A stretch of DNA of 64,000 nt from Nocardia nova NBRC 15556. Its GTDB lineage: Bacteria > Actinomycetota > Actinomycetes > Mycobacteriales > Mycobacteriaceae. The notes beneath the pieces are model-generated. The model was given only the letters and a program-made list of their open reading frames with translations. It searched no databases and was not told where the DNA came from. Where the stretch lies: contig NZ_BDBN01000042.1 in assembly GCF_001613005.1 (NCBI RefSeq), positions 1 to 64,000 on the forward strand, read 5' to 3'. Below, piece after piece: positions 46,290 to 54,671 of the stretch (the stretch's first letter is position 1; each line of letters starts with the position of its first letter). Position numbers and translations under genes: made by a program.

Positions 46290-46295
46290 GTTGAC
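46281..46295. promoter_or_regulatory. MarR operator at its own start
   Basis: GACAAC-cat-GTTGAC, one mismatch from the perfect site at 45723-45737. It overlaps the ATG and predicted transcription start of marR. Confidence 0.62.
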
Positions 46296-46440
46296 GAGGG
46301 TAGTCGCCGTGAGGGAGGCCGACGCGAGGCGCCACCCGTGGGCGCGTGTCACCGGTCGCGGCCGGTCCGGTGGTGTTCAATACACCTGGAGTGCTCCGGA
46401 ACGAGTACCCGCCTTGTTCTGCCGAATGCCCGGAGGCGCG

Positions 46441-47472
46441 ATGACCACACGGCCACAGCGGATTCCCGCCCGTCCTCCCGTGTCGCGACATGCTCGCGGG
46501 CTCGCACGCCGGCTCGCGCCAGTGCTGGCTCTCACCGCGATCCTCGCGGCGTGCAGTGGACCTGGCGCCGATGTCTCCGAATCACACGCTCCCGCAACGG
46601 TTTCGACGGCTCCACTGAGCTCGGTCGCCGTGGTCACGCACGGCAGCCCCGGCGACGCGTTCTGGAATGTGGTGAAGAACGGCGCCGAGGCGGCCGGTAA
46701 GGATCTGGGCATCCGGGTCGAATACAACTCCTCGGGGGATCCGGGGGAGCAGGCCAAGCTGGTGGACAACGCGGTGGCCCAGCATGTGGACGGGTTGGTG
46801 GTGTCGATGGCCAATCCGCAGGCGCTGCGCCCGTCCGTCGAGCACGCCGTCGCGGCGGGAATTCCGGTCGTCACGATCAACTCCGGCGAAGCCGAGAGCG
46901 CGGCTGCCGGTGCGATCGGGCATGTCGGCCAGAGTGAGCGACAGGCGGGAACGGCCGCCGGCAAACGCCTGCGTGAGGCCGGCCGGGCCAGGATGCTCTG
47001 CGTCATCCACGAGGCCGGCAATATCGGCGCCAACGACCGCTGCGCCGGCGCGATCGACGGATTCGGCGGAAATGCCACCACCTTGCAGGTCGACATCAAC
47101 AACCCGGCCGATGCGCAGTCGCGGATCAAGGGAGCGTTGGAGGCCGACCACGCGATCGACGCGGTGCTGACCCTCAATTCGCAGATCGCCGCCCGCGCGG
47201 TCGACGGGGTGCGTGAATCCCATTCCCGCGCCGCCGTCGCCACCTTCGACCTGAATTCCGATGTGGTGAGCGCGATCCGGGCCGGCACCCTGCTGTTCGC
47301 GGTCGACCAGCAGCAGTACGAACAGGGATATCTGCCGGTCGTGATGCTGCAGCTGTATCGGCGCAATCTCAACACCGTCGGTGGCGGGATGCCGGTGCAG
47401 ACCGGACCCGCCTTCGTGGACAAGACCAACGTCGACGCCATCGCCGCCCTCGTGGCACAAGGCACGCGCTGA
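46441..47472 (+). CDS. Sugar-type ABC transporter substrate-binding lipoprotein
   Basis: 343-aa periplasmic-binding-protein type 1 (ribose/inositol-binding-like). Signal peptide with lipobox ILAAC, lipidated C38. The fold motifs are VAVVTHGSPGDAFWNVVKNG near 60, DGLVVSMANPQALRPSVEHA near 115 and DAVLTLNSQIAARAVDGV near 240. ATG 46441 follows GGAGG. First gene of a three-gene import operon with permease and ATPase. The ligand cannot be read from the sequence; simple sugars, inositol or related polyols are typical of the family. Confidence 0.9.
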   Translation: MTTRPQRIPARPPVSRHARGLARRLAPVLALTAILAACSGPGADVSESHAPATVSTAPLSSVAVVTHGSPGDAFWNVVKNGAEAAGKDLGIRVEYNSSGDPGEQAKLVDNAVAQHVDGLVVSMANPQALRPSVEHAVAAGIPVVTINSGEAESAAAGAIGHVGQSERQAGTAAGKRLREAGRARMLCVIHEAGNIGANDRCAGAIDGFGGNATTLQVDINNPADAQSRIKGALEADHAIDAVLTLNSQIAARAVDGVRESHSRAAVATFDLNSDVVSAIRAGTLLFAVDQQQYEQGYLPVVMLQLYRRNLNTVGGGMPVQTGPAFVDKTNVDAIAALVAQGTR

Positions 47473-47485
47473 GCAGGGAGCTGTC

Positions 47486-48535
47486 ATGACCGACACCGCA
47501 ACGGTTTCCGAAGCCACCGCCCCCGCCGCGATCCGGCCGTCGCTGCTGAACCGGCTGATCGTCCGCCCCGAAATCGGCGCCGGTCTGGGCGCGCTGGTGG
47601 TATTCGTCTTCTTCGCCGTGATCACCGACCGGTTCCTCAGTCCCCTCGGGGTGGCCACCTGGCTCGACGACGCCTCGACGCTCGGCATCATGGCCGTCGC
47701 GGTGGCACTGCTGATGATCGGCGGCGAATTCGATCTCTCCGCCGGGGTGATGACCGCGTCGACGGCCTTGGTGACCGCCATGCTCGCGGTACACGCCGGA
47801 TGGAATGTCTGGTTCGCGCTGGGTGTTTCGCTGCTCTTCGCGCTCGCGGTCGGCGCGCTGAACGGGTGGGTGGTGATGCGCACCGGCCTGCCCAGTTTCA
47901 TCGTCACACTGGGTACTTTCCTGGCTCTGCAGGGCCTCAACCTCGGCGTGACACGGCTGGTCACGGGGACCGTGCAGGTGTCGGGCATCCGTTCGGCGCC
48001 CGGATACGCCTCGGCCGGATGGGTTTTCGCGGCGACGACGAATCTCGGTGACGCCCGCATCCAAGCGTCGGTGCTGTGGTGGATCGCCGTCACCGCGGTG
48101 GCGACGCTGGTGCTGGTGCGCACCCGCTTCGGCAACTGGATCTACGCGGTCGGCGGTTCGCTGCCCAGCGCTCGTGCCGTCGGTGTCCCGGCGGCGCGGA
48201 CCAAGATCCTGCTGTTCATGGGCACCGCCTTCGCGGGCTGGATCGTCGGCTCCTGCAATCTGCTGCGGTTCGCGAGTGTGCAGGCGAACCAGGGCGTGGG
48301 ACTGGAATTCCAGTACATCATCGCCGCGGTCGTCGGCGGCTGCCTGCTCACCGGCGGATTCGGATCGGTGCTGGGCGCGGCCATCGGCGCGCTGATCTTC
48401 GGCATGGCCCGGCAGGGAATCGTGTTCGCGCGCTGGGACAGCGACTGGTTCATGCTCTTCCTCGGGGTGCTGCTGCTCGCCGCGGTTCTGGTCAACAACG
48501 CCTTCGCCAAGCGCGCGGAAAGGTTGCGCCGATGA
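47486..48535 (+). CDS. Sugar-type ABC transporter permease (RbsC/BPD_transp_2)
   Basis: 349 aa, about nine or ten transmembrane segments of the branched-chain/ribose permease family, for example [22 protein letters not shown] near 72 and [19 protein letters not shown] near 138. [40 protein letters not shown] near 280 is the family signature. ATG 47486 follows AGGGAG, 13 bp after the binding protein gene; its stop overlaps the ATPase start (ATGA). Confidence 0.92.
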   Translation: MTDTATVSEATAPAAIRPSLLNRLIVRPEIGAGLGALVVFVFFAVITDRFLSPLGVATWLDDASTLGIMAVAVALLMIGGEFDLSAGVMTASTALVTAMLAVHAGWNVWFALGVSLLFALAVGALNGWVVMRTGLPSFIVTLGTFLALQGLNLGVTRLVTGTVQVSGIRSAPGYASAGWVFAATTNLGDARIQASVLWWIAVTAVATLVLVRTRFGNWIYAVGGSLPSARAVGVPAARTKILLFMGTAFAGWIVGSCNLLRFASVQANQGVGLEFQYIIAAVVGGCLLTGGFGSVLGAAIGALIFGMARQGIVFARWDSDWFMLFLGVLLLAAVLVNNAFAKRAERLRR

Positions 48536-49347
48536 CTCCTCAGCACACGGCGGCGCAGACCACAGCCGCGCCGCTGATCGAGACGGTGAACATCGGGAAG
48601 AGCTACGGCGGCGTCGTCGCCCTGTCGGATATCTCGATGGTCGTTCGCGCCGGGGAGGTCACCTGCGTCCTCGGCGACAACGGCGCCGGGAAGTCGACCC
48701 TGATCAAAATCCTCGCCGGCGTTCATCGCCACGATGCCGGTGAGCTGCGCATCGACGGTGAGCCGACCCGGTTCTCCTCGCCACGCGAGGCGTTGGACCG
48801 CGGTATCGCCACCGTCTACCAGGACCTGGCGGTCGTACCGCTGATGAGTGTGTGGCGCAATTTCGTCCTCGGCTCGGAACCGACCCGCGGCGCCGGGCCC
48901 CTTCGCCTGCTGGATCGAGCGACCGCGCGCGAGATCACGCGAACCGCGTTGTCGGACATGGGAATCGAGATTCGCGATCTCGAGCAGCCGGTCGGCACGC
49001 TGTCGGGCGGGCAGCGGCAGTGTGTGGCGATCGCCCGTGCGGTGCATTACGGCGCGAAGGTCCTCATCCTCGACGAACCGACCGCCGCGCTCGGCGTCAA
49101 ACAGTCCGGCGTGGTGCTGCGATATGTCGCGCAGGCCCGTGATCGCGGCCTCGGAGTCGTGCTGATCACGCACAATCCGCATCACGCCTATCCGGTCGGC
49201 GACCGATTCCTGCTGCTGCGGCGCGGCCGCGCACTCGGCGGCTACGACAAGTCGCAGATCGACCTGCCGGAGCTGACCCGGCAGATGGCCGGCGGCGCGG
49301 AACTGGAAGCGCTGCAACATGAATTGCGTCGTCCGCTGCCGGAGTGA
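48532..49347 (+). CDS. Sugar-type ABC transporter ATPase, single nucleotide-binding domain
   Basis: 271 aa. Walker [11 protein letters not shown] near 48, signature [14 protein letters not shown] near 158, Walker [13 protein letters not shown] near 180, H-switch [10 protein letters not shown]. Most ribose-family systems use a double-domain RbsA/MglA of about 500 aa; this one has a single domain like the fructose-type FrcA, so a homodimer is expected. ATG 48532 overlaps the permease stop. Confidence 0.92.
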   Translation: MTPQHTAAQTTAAPLIETVNIGKSYGGVVALSDISMVVRAGEVTCVLGDNGAGKSTLIKILAGVHRHDAGELRIDGEPTRFSSPREALDRGIATVYQDLAVVPLMSVWRNFVLGSEPTRGAGPLRLLDRATAREITRTALSDMGIEIRDLEQPVGTLSGGQRQCVAIARAVHYGAKVLILDEPTAALGVKQSGVVLRYVAQARDRGLGVVLITHNPHHAYPVGDRFLLLRRGRALGGYDKSQIDLPELTRQMAGGAELEALQHELRRPLPE

Positions 49348-49444
49348 GCGGCGGTCGGCGTGGCGGGCGCGAGCGCTGGACTGTCGGTGGGGGTCCGGTT
49401 ACCCTCTGCCTGGCCCGACGTCGAGAAGTAAGTGAGAAGCGTAG

Positions 49445-49681
49445 TTGCACGGCACGGTGAAGTGGTTCGACAGTGAGAAAGGCTTCGGTTTCATAATCCC
49501 GGATGCCGGCGGGGCGGAAGTTTTCGTCGAATACACCGAGGTTCACGGCGACGGTTTCCGGCGATTGGTGCAGGGCCAGCGCGTCGAGTTCGACGTACGC
49601 CACACCAAGGCGGGCCCGGAAGCCGAGGGCGTCCGAATCGAGCCGATGCGCCGACTGTGGCCCGACCCACACGAACTGTGA
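49445..49681 (+). CDS. Divergent cold-shock domain protein
   Basis: 78 aa. CSD with RNP1 KGFGFIIP near 13-20, but RNP2 reads VFVEYTEV instead of VFVHYSAV, losing the RNA-stacking His. A 12-residue tail ([13 protein letters not shown]) follows the domain. TTG start at 49445, AG-rich ribosome region GAGAAG. It lies upstream of a 38-residue ORF and of the canonical cspA. Nucleic-acid binding may be weaker or altered. Confidence 0.85.
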   Translation: MHGTVKWFDSEKGFGFIIPDAGGAEVFVEYTEVHGDGFRRLVQGQRVEFDVRHTKAGPEAEGVRIEPMRRLWPDPHEL

Positions 49682-49790
49682 CCTGTCGGGCAGATCACTA
49701 TTCCCGAAAACGAGTTAACGCGCCTTTCTGAGCCCTCGATATGTTGATCGTCAGTTTGTACGACTGAATTGAAACAACGAAGAGGTATTT

Positions 49791-49907
49791 ATGATCCCCG
49801 TTATCATCGACACCGGTAGTGCTGCTGTGAACGGCCTGTTCGACACCTTGGGTGCCGCCTTCCACGGCCTGGTCAACACCCTGTGGACCGGCTCTTTCGG
49901 TGGCTGA
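49791..49907 (+). CDS. Unannotated 38-residue hydrophobic small protein
   Basis: ATG 49791 after AAGAGG with 6-nt spacing, TGA at 49905-49907. The product is 38 aa, amphipathic to hydrophobic (VIIDTGSAAVNGLFDTLGAA, FHGLVNTLWTGSFGG), with a Gly-rich end. It has no Cys and no signal peptide with cleavage site. It is followed 30 bp later by a perfect 14-bp stem terminator, so it has the complete outfit of a translated transcription unit. It resembles small amphipathic proteins such as channel-forming or membrane peptides in Corynebacteriales; identity unknown. Confidence 0.66.
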   Translation: MIPVIIDTGSAAVNGLFDTLGAAFHGLVNTLWTGSFGG

Positions 49908-50228
49908 TCACTGATTTCGGTCGCATGATGCGACCTCGGGTCGACCCCGGACCGCAGTGTCCGGGGTCGACCCATTTCTGCGGCCGGGCGACCGCACACG
50001 CACGATTCCCGCCGCTCGCCGCGACGCGACGACCGCGGCCCGCCGCGCTATCACGGGACAATCACGGCGTGCCCCACGCGAAAAGCCGACTTTTCGCTTC
50101 GGGTGCGGTTTCCCTCCCCCGGGGTGACCACTGTGGTGGCGCGACGGCGCAGTCCGTGGCAGGCTTGATCACTGAGACCGGCCCGACCGTGAAGTTGGTC
50201 GGTTCGGCTCGTCTACAGAAGGTATGAA
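49908..50228. other. 321-bp intergenic region upstream of cspA
   Basis: Holds the terminator of the 38-residue ORF (49938-49973) and a separate hairpin GCGAAAAG-ccga-CTTTTCGC (50078-50097). The rest is probably promoter and 5' leader of cspA. No gene seen. Confidence 0.6.
49938..49973 (+). terminator. Terminator after the 38-residue ORF
   Basis: Perfect 14-bp stem GGGTCGACCCCGGA / TCCGGGGTCGACCC with an 8-nt loop, followed by ATTTCT. Confidence 0.85.
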
Positions 50229-50432
50229 ATGGCGCAAGGCGTAGTGAAGTGGTTCAACAGCGAGAAGGGCTTCGGGTTCATCGCTCAGGACGACGGTGGT
50301 CCCGATGTGTTCGTGCACTACTCGGCTGTGAGCGGTAGTGGATTCCGGTCCCTCGACGAGGGGCAGCGCGTGGAGTTCGAGATCGGCCAGGGCCAGAAGG
50401 GCCCGCAGGCTCAGAACGTAAGCGTTCTCTGA
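50229..50432 (+). CDS. cspA: Cold-shock protein CspA
   Basis: 67-aa canonical cold-shock domain protein with RNP1 KGFGFIAQ and RNP2 [11 protein letters not shown] chaperone. ATG 50229 follows GAAGG. The upstream leader is long, as is usual for csp genes, and contains a stable hairpin. A UUCG-loop terminator follows. Confidence 0.97.
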   Translation: MAQGVVKWFNSEKGFGFIAQDDGGPDVFVHYSAVSGSGFRSLDEGQRVEFEIGQGQKGPQAQNVSVL

Positions 50433-50492
50433 TCGAGTCCGCTGACTGCGCGCCACTTTACGTAGCGTGAACTGTCCGCGACTTACACTGGG

Positions 50493-50518
50493 GCCCCGTA
50501 TCTTTCGAGATGCGGGGC
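50493..50518 (+). terminator. cspA terminator with UUCG tetraloop
   Basis: 11-bp stem GCCCCGTATCT / AGATGCGGGGC (one T-G wobble) closed by TTCG and followed by TCTTT. Confidence 0.88.
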
Positions 50519-50667
50519 TCTTTCGCGTCCGGGGCCCGATGCGCTGCGGCCCGGGGTCGGCGGCGGTGTGAGGGCGGCTGCCTACCGGGCGGTACACCGG
50601 CGCCGAAGCGCGACCATTAAGCTGGTCCGCGGTAAATGCCGACCTCTTTCCCCAGGAGTGCCCCACA

Positions 50668-52266
50668 GTGAGCCAAAATGGCCGTCCTGTTGTTCTGATC
50701 GCCGACAAGCTCGCCCAGTCGACCGTCGATGCGCTCGGTGACGGTGTCGAGGTTCGCTGGGTCGACGGCCCCAATCGACCCGAGCTGCTGGCCGCCGTGC
50801 CCGAGGCCGACGCGCTGCTGGTCCGTTCGGCCACCACCGTCGACGCCGAGGTGCTCGAGGCCGGCAAGAACCTCAAGATCGTCGCCCGCGCCGGCGTCGG
50901 CCTCGACAATGTCGACGTGCCCGCGGCCACCGAGCGCGGTGTCATGGTCGTCAACGCGCCGACCTCCAACATCCACACCGCCGCCGAGCACGCCGTCACC
51001 CTGCTGCTGGCCGCCGCCCGCCAGATCCCGGCAGCCGACGCCACCCTGCGCGAGCACACCTGGCAGCGCAGCAAGTTCAACGGTGTCGAGATCTTCGGCA
51101 AGACCGTCGGCGTCATCGGCCTGGGCCGCATCGGCCAGCTGTTCGCGCAGCGCTTGGCCGCTTTCGAGACCAAGGTCATCGCGTACGACCCCTACACCTC
51201 CCCGGCCCGCGCCGCCCAGCTGGGCATCGAGTTGCTGAGCCTGGACGAGGTGCTCGAGCGCGCCGACTTCATCTCCATTCACCTGCCCAAGACCCCTGAG
51301 ACCAAGGGCATGCTGAACAAGGAGACCCTGGCCAAGACCAAGAAGGGCGTCATCATCGTCAACGCCGCCCGTGGCGGTCTGATCGACGAGCAGGCCCTGG
51401 CCGACGCCATCACCTCCGGCCACGTGCGCGCCGCCGGCATCGACGTGTTCGAGACCGAGCCGTCGACCGACAGCCCGCTGTTCGAGCTGCCGCAGGTCGT
51501 CGTGACCCCGCACCTGGGCGCCTCCACCGCCGAGGCCCAGGACCGCGCCGGAACCGATGTCGCCAAGTCGGTGCAGCTCGCCCTCGCGGGTGAGTTCGTG
51601 CCCGGTGCGGTGAACGTCGCCGGTGGTGCGGTCAACGAGATCGTCGCCCCCTGGCTGGACATCGTGCGCAAGCAGGGTGTGTTGCTGGGCGCCCTCGCCG
51701 ACGAGCTGCCGGTCTCGCTCGAACTCCAGGTGCGCGGCGAGCTGTCCTCGGAAGAGGTTGCGGTGCTGGAACTCTCGGCGCTGCGCGGTGTGTTCTCCGC
51801 GCACGTCGAGGACGCGGTCACCTTCGTCAACGCCCCGTCGCTGGCCGCGGAACGGGGCCTCGAGGCCTCCGTCACCACCCACAGCGAGAGCCCGACCCAC
51901 CGCAGCCTGGTCGACCTGCGCGCCGTATTCGGCGACGGCCGCACCCTGAACGTCGCCGGCACCCTGACCGAGCCCGCTCAGGTCGAGAAGATCGTCAACA
52001 TCAACGGCCGCAACTACGACATGCGCGCCGAGGGCCTCAACCTGGCGATCCTCAACTACGACGACCGCCCGGGTGCCCTGGGCAAGATCGGCACCAAGCT
52101 GGGCGAGGCGGCCATCGACATCAAGGCCGCTCAGCTGAGCCAGGACATCGACCAGGAAGGCGCGACGGTCATCCTGCGCGTCGAGGAGTCCGTCCCGGCC
52201 GAGGTGCAGTCCTCGATCGCCGAGGCCGTGGGTGCCGCGAAGGTCGTCCAGGTCGACCTGAGCTGA
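50668..52266 (+). CDS. serA: D-3-phosphoglycerate dehydrogenase, long form
   Basis: First step of serine synthesis. 532 aa, the long form with intervening and ACT domains as in M. tuberculosis SerA1. Rossmann motif GVIGLGRIGQLFAQ near 150, catalytic Arg in NAARGGLIDE near 230, Glu in FETEPS and His in TPHLGAS near 280. The intervening ASB domain (about 320-450) and C-terminal ACT domain (LNLAILNYDDRPGALGKIG) follow. GTG 50668 has AGGAG upstream. A 13-bp stem terminator follows. Confidence 0.97.
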   Translation: MSQNGRPVVLIADKLAQSTVDALGDGVEVRWVDGPNRPELLAAVPEADALLVRSATTVDAEVLEAGKNLKIVARAGVGLDNVDVPAATERGVMVVNAPTSNIHTAAEHAVTLLLAAARQIPAADATLREHTWQRSKFNGVEIFGKTVGVIGLGRIGQLFAQRLAAFETKVIAYDPYTSPARAAQLGIELLSLDEVLERADFISIHLPKTPETKGMLNKETLAKTKKGVIIVNAARGGLIDEQALADAITSGHVRAAGIDVFETEPSTDSPLFELPQVVVTPHLGASTAEAQDRAGTDVAKSVQLALAGEFVPGAVNVAGGAVNEIVAPWLDIVRKQGVLLGALADELPVSLELQVRGELSSEEVAVLELSALRGVFSAHVEDAVTFVNAPSLAAERGLEASVTTHSESPTHRSLVDLRAVFGDGRTLNVAGTLTEPAQVEKIVNINGRNYDMRAEGLNLAILNYDDRPGALGKIGTKLGEAAIDIKAAQLSQDIDQEGATVILRVEESVPAEVQSSIAEAVGAAKVVQVDLS

Positions 52267-52308
52267 GACGTTCCGGGCCGGAATCGGCTCGGCCGCAGTA
52301 CGTTACAG

Positions 52309-52354
52309 TGCGCGCGAATCCAACCGCCATGGCGCGGAGCGGGATTCGCGCGCA
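52309..52354 (+). terminator. serA terminator
   Basis: 13-bp perfect stem TGCGCGCGAATCC / GGATTCGCGCGCA around a 20-nt loop that contains a small internal palindrome. No U-tract. Confidence 0.72.
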
Positions 52355-52432
52355 TTGTGCGTTTCGGTAGATGTGACCGGTTGTGTGCCGGTGAGATTCG
52401 TGCTGGTGATTCGGGGAGCCCGTGCCGTCGGA

Positions 52433-52447
52433 TCTCACTCATTGGGA
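52433..52447. promoter_or_regulatory. Possible LtbR site upstream of leuB
   Basis: TCTCA-ctcat-TGGGA, one mismatch from the TCTCA-N5-TGAGA arms at ilvB and with the same spacing. LtbR controls leuB in Corynebacterium glutamicum, which supports but does not prove the assignment. Confidence 0.42.
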
Positions 52448-52602
52448 GCGGCTTGCCCTGGTTATCGGGGTGATTCGGGGGACCGATAGTGTGACGGTGT
52501 CGGCGATCCGGCCGGGCGCAACGCCGCCGATCGACCGCCCTTGGCTGATTCGGCCGCATACGTGTTGCGAGCCGCGAGCAGGAACGAACGGAGCGTTGTC
52601 AT

Positions 52603-53610
52603 ATGAAGCTGGCTGTCATCGCCGGTGACGGTATCGGGCCCGAGGTCATCGCCGAGGCGCTCAAGGTACTCGACGTGGTCGTGCCCGGGGTCGAGAAGAC
52701 CGAGTACGACCTGGGCGCCAAGCGCTACCACGCGACCGGCGAGGTGCTGCCGGAGTCGGTGCTGCCGGAGCTGAAGCAGCACGATGCCATCCTGCTGGGC
52801 GCGATCGGTGATCCCTCGGTCCCCAGCGGCCTGCTCGAGCGCGGTCTGCTGCTGCACACCCGCTTCGCGCTCGACCACCACGTGAACCTGCGTCCGTCGA
52901 AGCTGTACCCGGGCGTCACCAGCCCGCTGTCGGGTGATCCGGAGATCGACTTCGTCGTCGTGCGCGAGGGCACCGAGGGTCCGTACACCGGTACCGGCGG
53001 CGCGATCCGCGTGAATACCCCGCACGAGGTGGCCACCGAGGTCTCCACCAACACCCGCTTCGGCATCGAGCGGGTGGTGCGCTACGCCTTCGACAAGGCC
53101 CAGCAGCGCCGCAAGCACCTGACGCTGGTCCACAAGACCAATGTGCTGAGCTTCGCCGGTTCGCTGTGGCAGCGCACCGTCACCGAGGTCGGCGCGGAAT
53201 ACCCCGAGGTCGAGGTCGCCTATCAGCACATCGACGCCGCGACGATCCACATGGTCAACGATCCGGGCCGCTTCGACGTGATCGTCACCGACAACCTGTT
53301 CGGCGACATCATCACCGACCTCGCCGCGGCGGTGTCCGGTGGCATCGGCCTGGCCGCCTCGGGCAACATCGACGCCTCGGGCACCAACCCGAGCATGTTC
53401 GAACCGGTCCACGGCAGCGCACCCGATATCGCCGGCCAGTCCAAGGCCGACCCGACTGCCGCCATCCTCTCGGTTTCGCTGCTGCTGAACCACCTCGGCC
53501 GGTCCGAGGAAGCCGCCCGCATCGAAGCCGCGGTAGCCAAGGACCTCGCTGCCCGCGCCGGCACCGCCTCCACGGTCGAAATCGGCGACCGCATCGCGGC
53601 GTCCCTCTGA
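52603..53610 (+). CDS. leuB: 3-isopropylmalate dehydrogenase
   Basis: Oxidative decarboxylation of 3-isopropylmalate in leucine synthesis, NAD-dependent. 335 aa, usual length of the actinobacterial form. N-terminal [33 protein letters not shown] near 125, metal-binding Asp in [20 protein letters not shown] near 230 and [13 protein letters not shown] near 268. ATG 52603 with GGAG upstream. A 15-bp stem terminator follows. Confidence 0.98.
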   Translation: MKLAVIAGDGIGPEVIAEALKVLDVVVPGVEKTEYDLGAKRYHATGEVLPESVLPELKQHDAILLGAIGDPSVPSGLLERGLLLHTRFALDHHVNLRPSKLYPGVTSPLSGDPEIDFVVVREGTEGPYTGTGGAIRVNTPHEVATEVSTNTRFGIERVVRYAFDKAQQRRKHLTLVHKTNVLSFAGSLWQRTVTEVGAEYPEVEVAYQHIDAATIHMVNDPGRFDVIVTDNLFGDIITDLAAAVSGGIGLAASGNIDASGTNPSMFEPVHGSAPDIAGQSKADPTAAILSVSLLLNHLGRSEEAARIEAAVAKDLAARAGTASTVEIGDRIAASL

Positions 53611-53622
53611 GCTTGTCCCGAA

Positions 53623-53664
53623 CGATCCTCCTGTCGCCAAAACAACGGCGCGACAGGGGGATCG
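53623..53664 (+). terminator. leuB terminator
   Basis: 15-bp stem CGATCCTCCTGTCGC / GCGACAGGGGGATCG with one T-G wobble and a 12-nt loop. Confidence 0.82.
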
Positions 53665-53876
53665 TGGCATGTGCGCGACTTCGACGCGACGTGTCGGAAT
53701 TGGGGGCCACGAATCGGCGCACAGGAAGAGCGCGTAGTTGCCGTCGCAAAGCAGCCGGGACATGACCCGGTCCTGTGCGCTCGAGGGTTGCGCTGCTGGT
53801 TGCCGTCGACCGCCACCGGCTAGCATTGAGCGCAACTGATGCAGGCCATCGACGTGCGCAAAGACCTGGAGGCGGT

Positions 53877-54479
53877 ATGACGGCGGAGCACATCGGGGGT
53901 GCCGTCGGATTCGGTCCGTACACCGTGCTCGACTTGCACGAACAACCGGAAGACGGCAAAGGGCTGGAACTCGAGGACGGGTGGTTGATCGAGGTGGCGG
54001 CGGGGGCTCGGCACAACTGGATTGCGCGCACCTTGGCGCGGATCGTCGAATCTGCGGCGGGCGAAGCCGAGGTCGTTGTGCTGGAGGGCGGGGAGTGGGA
54101 GATCAGTACGCCCAATGGCGTGCGTAAACCCGATGTCTTCGTCATCCCGCGCGAGGTGGCGCGAGCGGCGGTGCTGGATGAGACGCCGAAGTTGATCCCC
54201 GGCACCGAATTGTTACTCGTAGTGGAAGTGGTGTCGCCCGGCAGCGGTAGCGAGCGCACGGATCGGGTGCGCAAGGTCCGCGAATACGCGGCACTCGGGA
54301 TCCCGCAATATTGGATCATCGAGCATCAGCCGCATATTCGAATTCATCGCTCCGTGCTCGGCGATGACGGCTACCGATGGGAGCCGACAGTCCCCGAGGG
54401 AAGCCGGTTCAGCGCGGATGTCGAGGCGGACAAGGTTTTTCGCATCGAGTTCGATCCAGCCGCGCTGATCGAGATTTGA
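53877..54479 (+). CDS. Uma2-family (DUF820) endonuclease-like protein
   Basis: 200 aa of the Uma2 family, PD-(D/E)XK nuclease fold. Active-site stretch: KPDVFVIPREVA near 82 (Asp) and LLLVVEVVSPGSGSERTDRV near 110 (Glu), then KVREYAALGIPQYWIIEH. The family is widespread and often multicopy, with unproven function. ATG 53877 follows TGGAGG. Not part of the conserved flank as I recall it in mycobacteria. Confidence 0.88.
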   Translation: MTAEHIGGAVGFGPYTVLDLHEQPEDGKGLELEDGWLIEVAAGARHNWIARTLARIVESAAGEAEVVVLEGGEWEISTPNGVRKPDVFVIPREVARAAVLDETPKLIPGTELLLVVEVVSPGSGSERTDRVRKVREYAALGIPQYWIIEHQPHIRIHRSVLGDDGYRWEPTVPEGSRFSADVEADKVFRIEFDPAALIEI

Positions 54480-54610
54480 TCCTGCGGCCCGTACCAGGGG
54501 CGGGCGTCGACCGGGACCGCTCGATCCCGGCGTTCCGGCTTCGCCCCTAAGCGGTGCCGAGGCCTCTCAGGTTGTAGGTACAACCTCGAAAGTTGTTGGC
54601 GGCGTGACAT

Positions 54611-54663
54611 TTCCCCACGGCCGCACTCCGTACTGTGACGGAAAGGGGTGCGGCCGTGGGGAA
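54611..54663. terminator. Bidirectional terminator between Uma2 and MFS genes
   Basis: 16-bp perfect stem TTCCCCACGGCCGCAC / GTGCGGCCGTGGGGAA with a 21-nt loop. It lies between convergent genes. A separate palindrome AGGTTGTA-GG-TACAACCT lies at 54569-54586. Confidence 0.8.
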
Positions 54664-54671
54664 CCCGGATG

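Larger units (their letters stand above)
52267..52602. other. 336-bp region upstream of leuB
   Basis: Contains the serA terminator (52309-52354), a direct repeat of GTGATTCGGGG (near 52407 and 52470) and the one-mismatch LtbR-like site at 52433-52447. A 32-codon ORF at 52391-52489 has Val-Leu-Val-Ile but no following terminator, so it is not called as a leader peptide. Confidence 0.55.

Noticed and set aside
52391-52489. 32-codon ORF with Val-Leu-Val-Ile upstream of leuB
   Set aside because: No U-tract terminator or alternative pairing follows, so attenuation is not supported.
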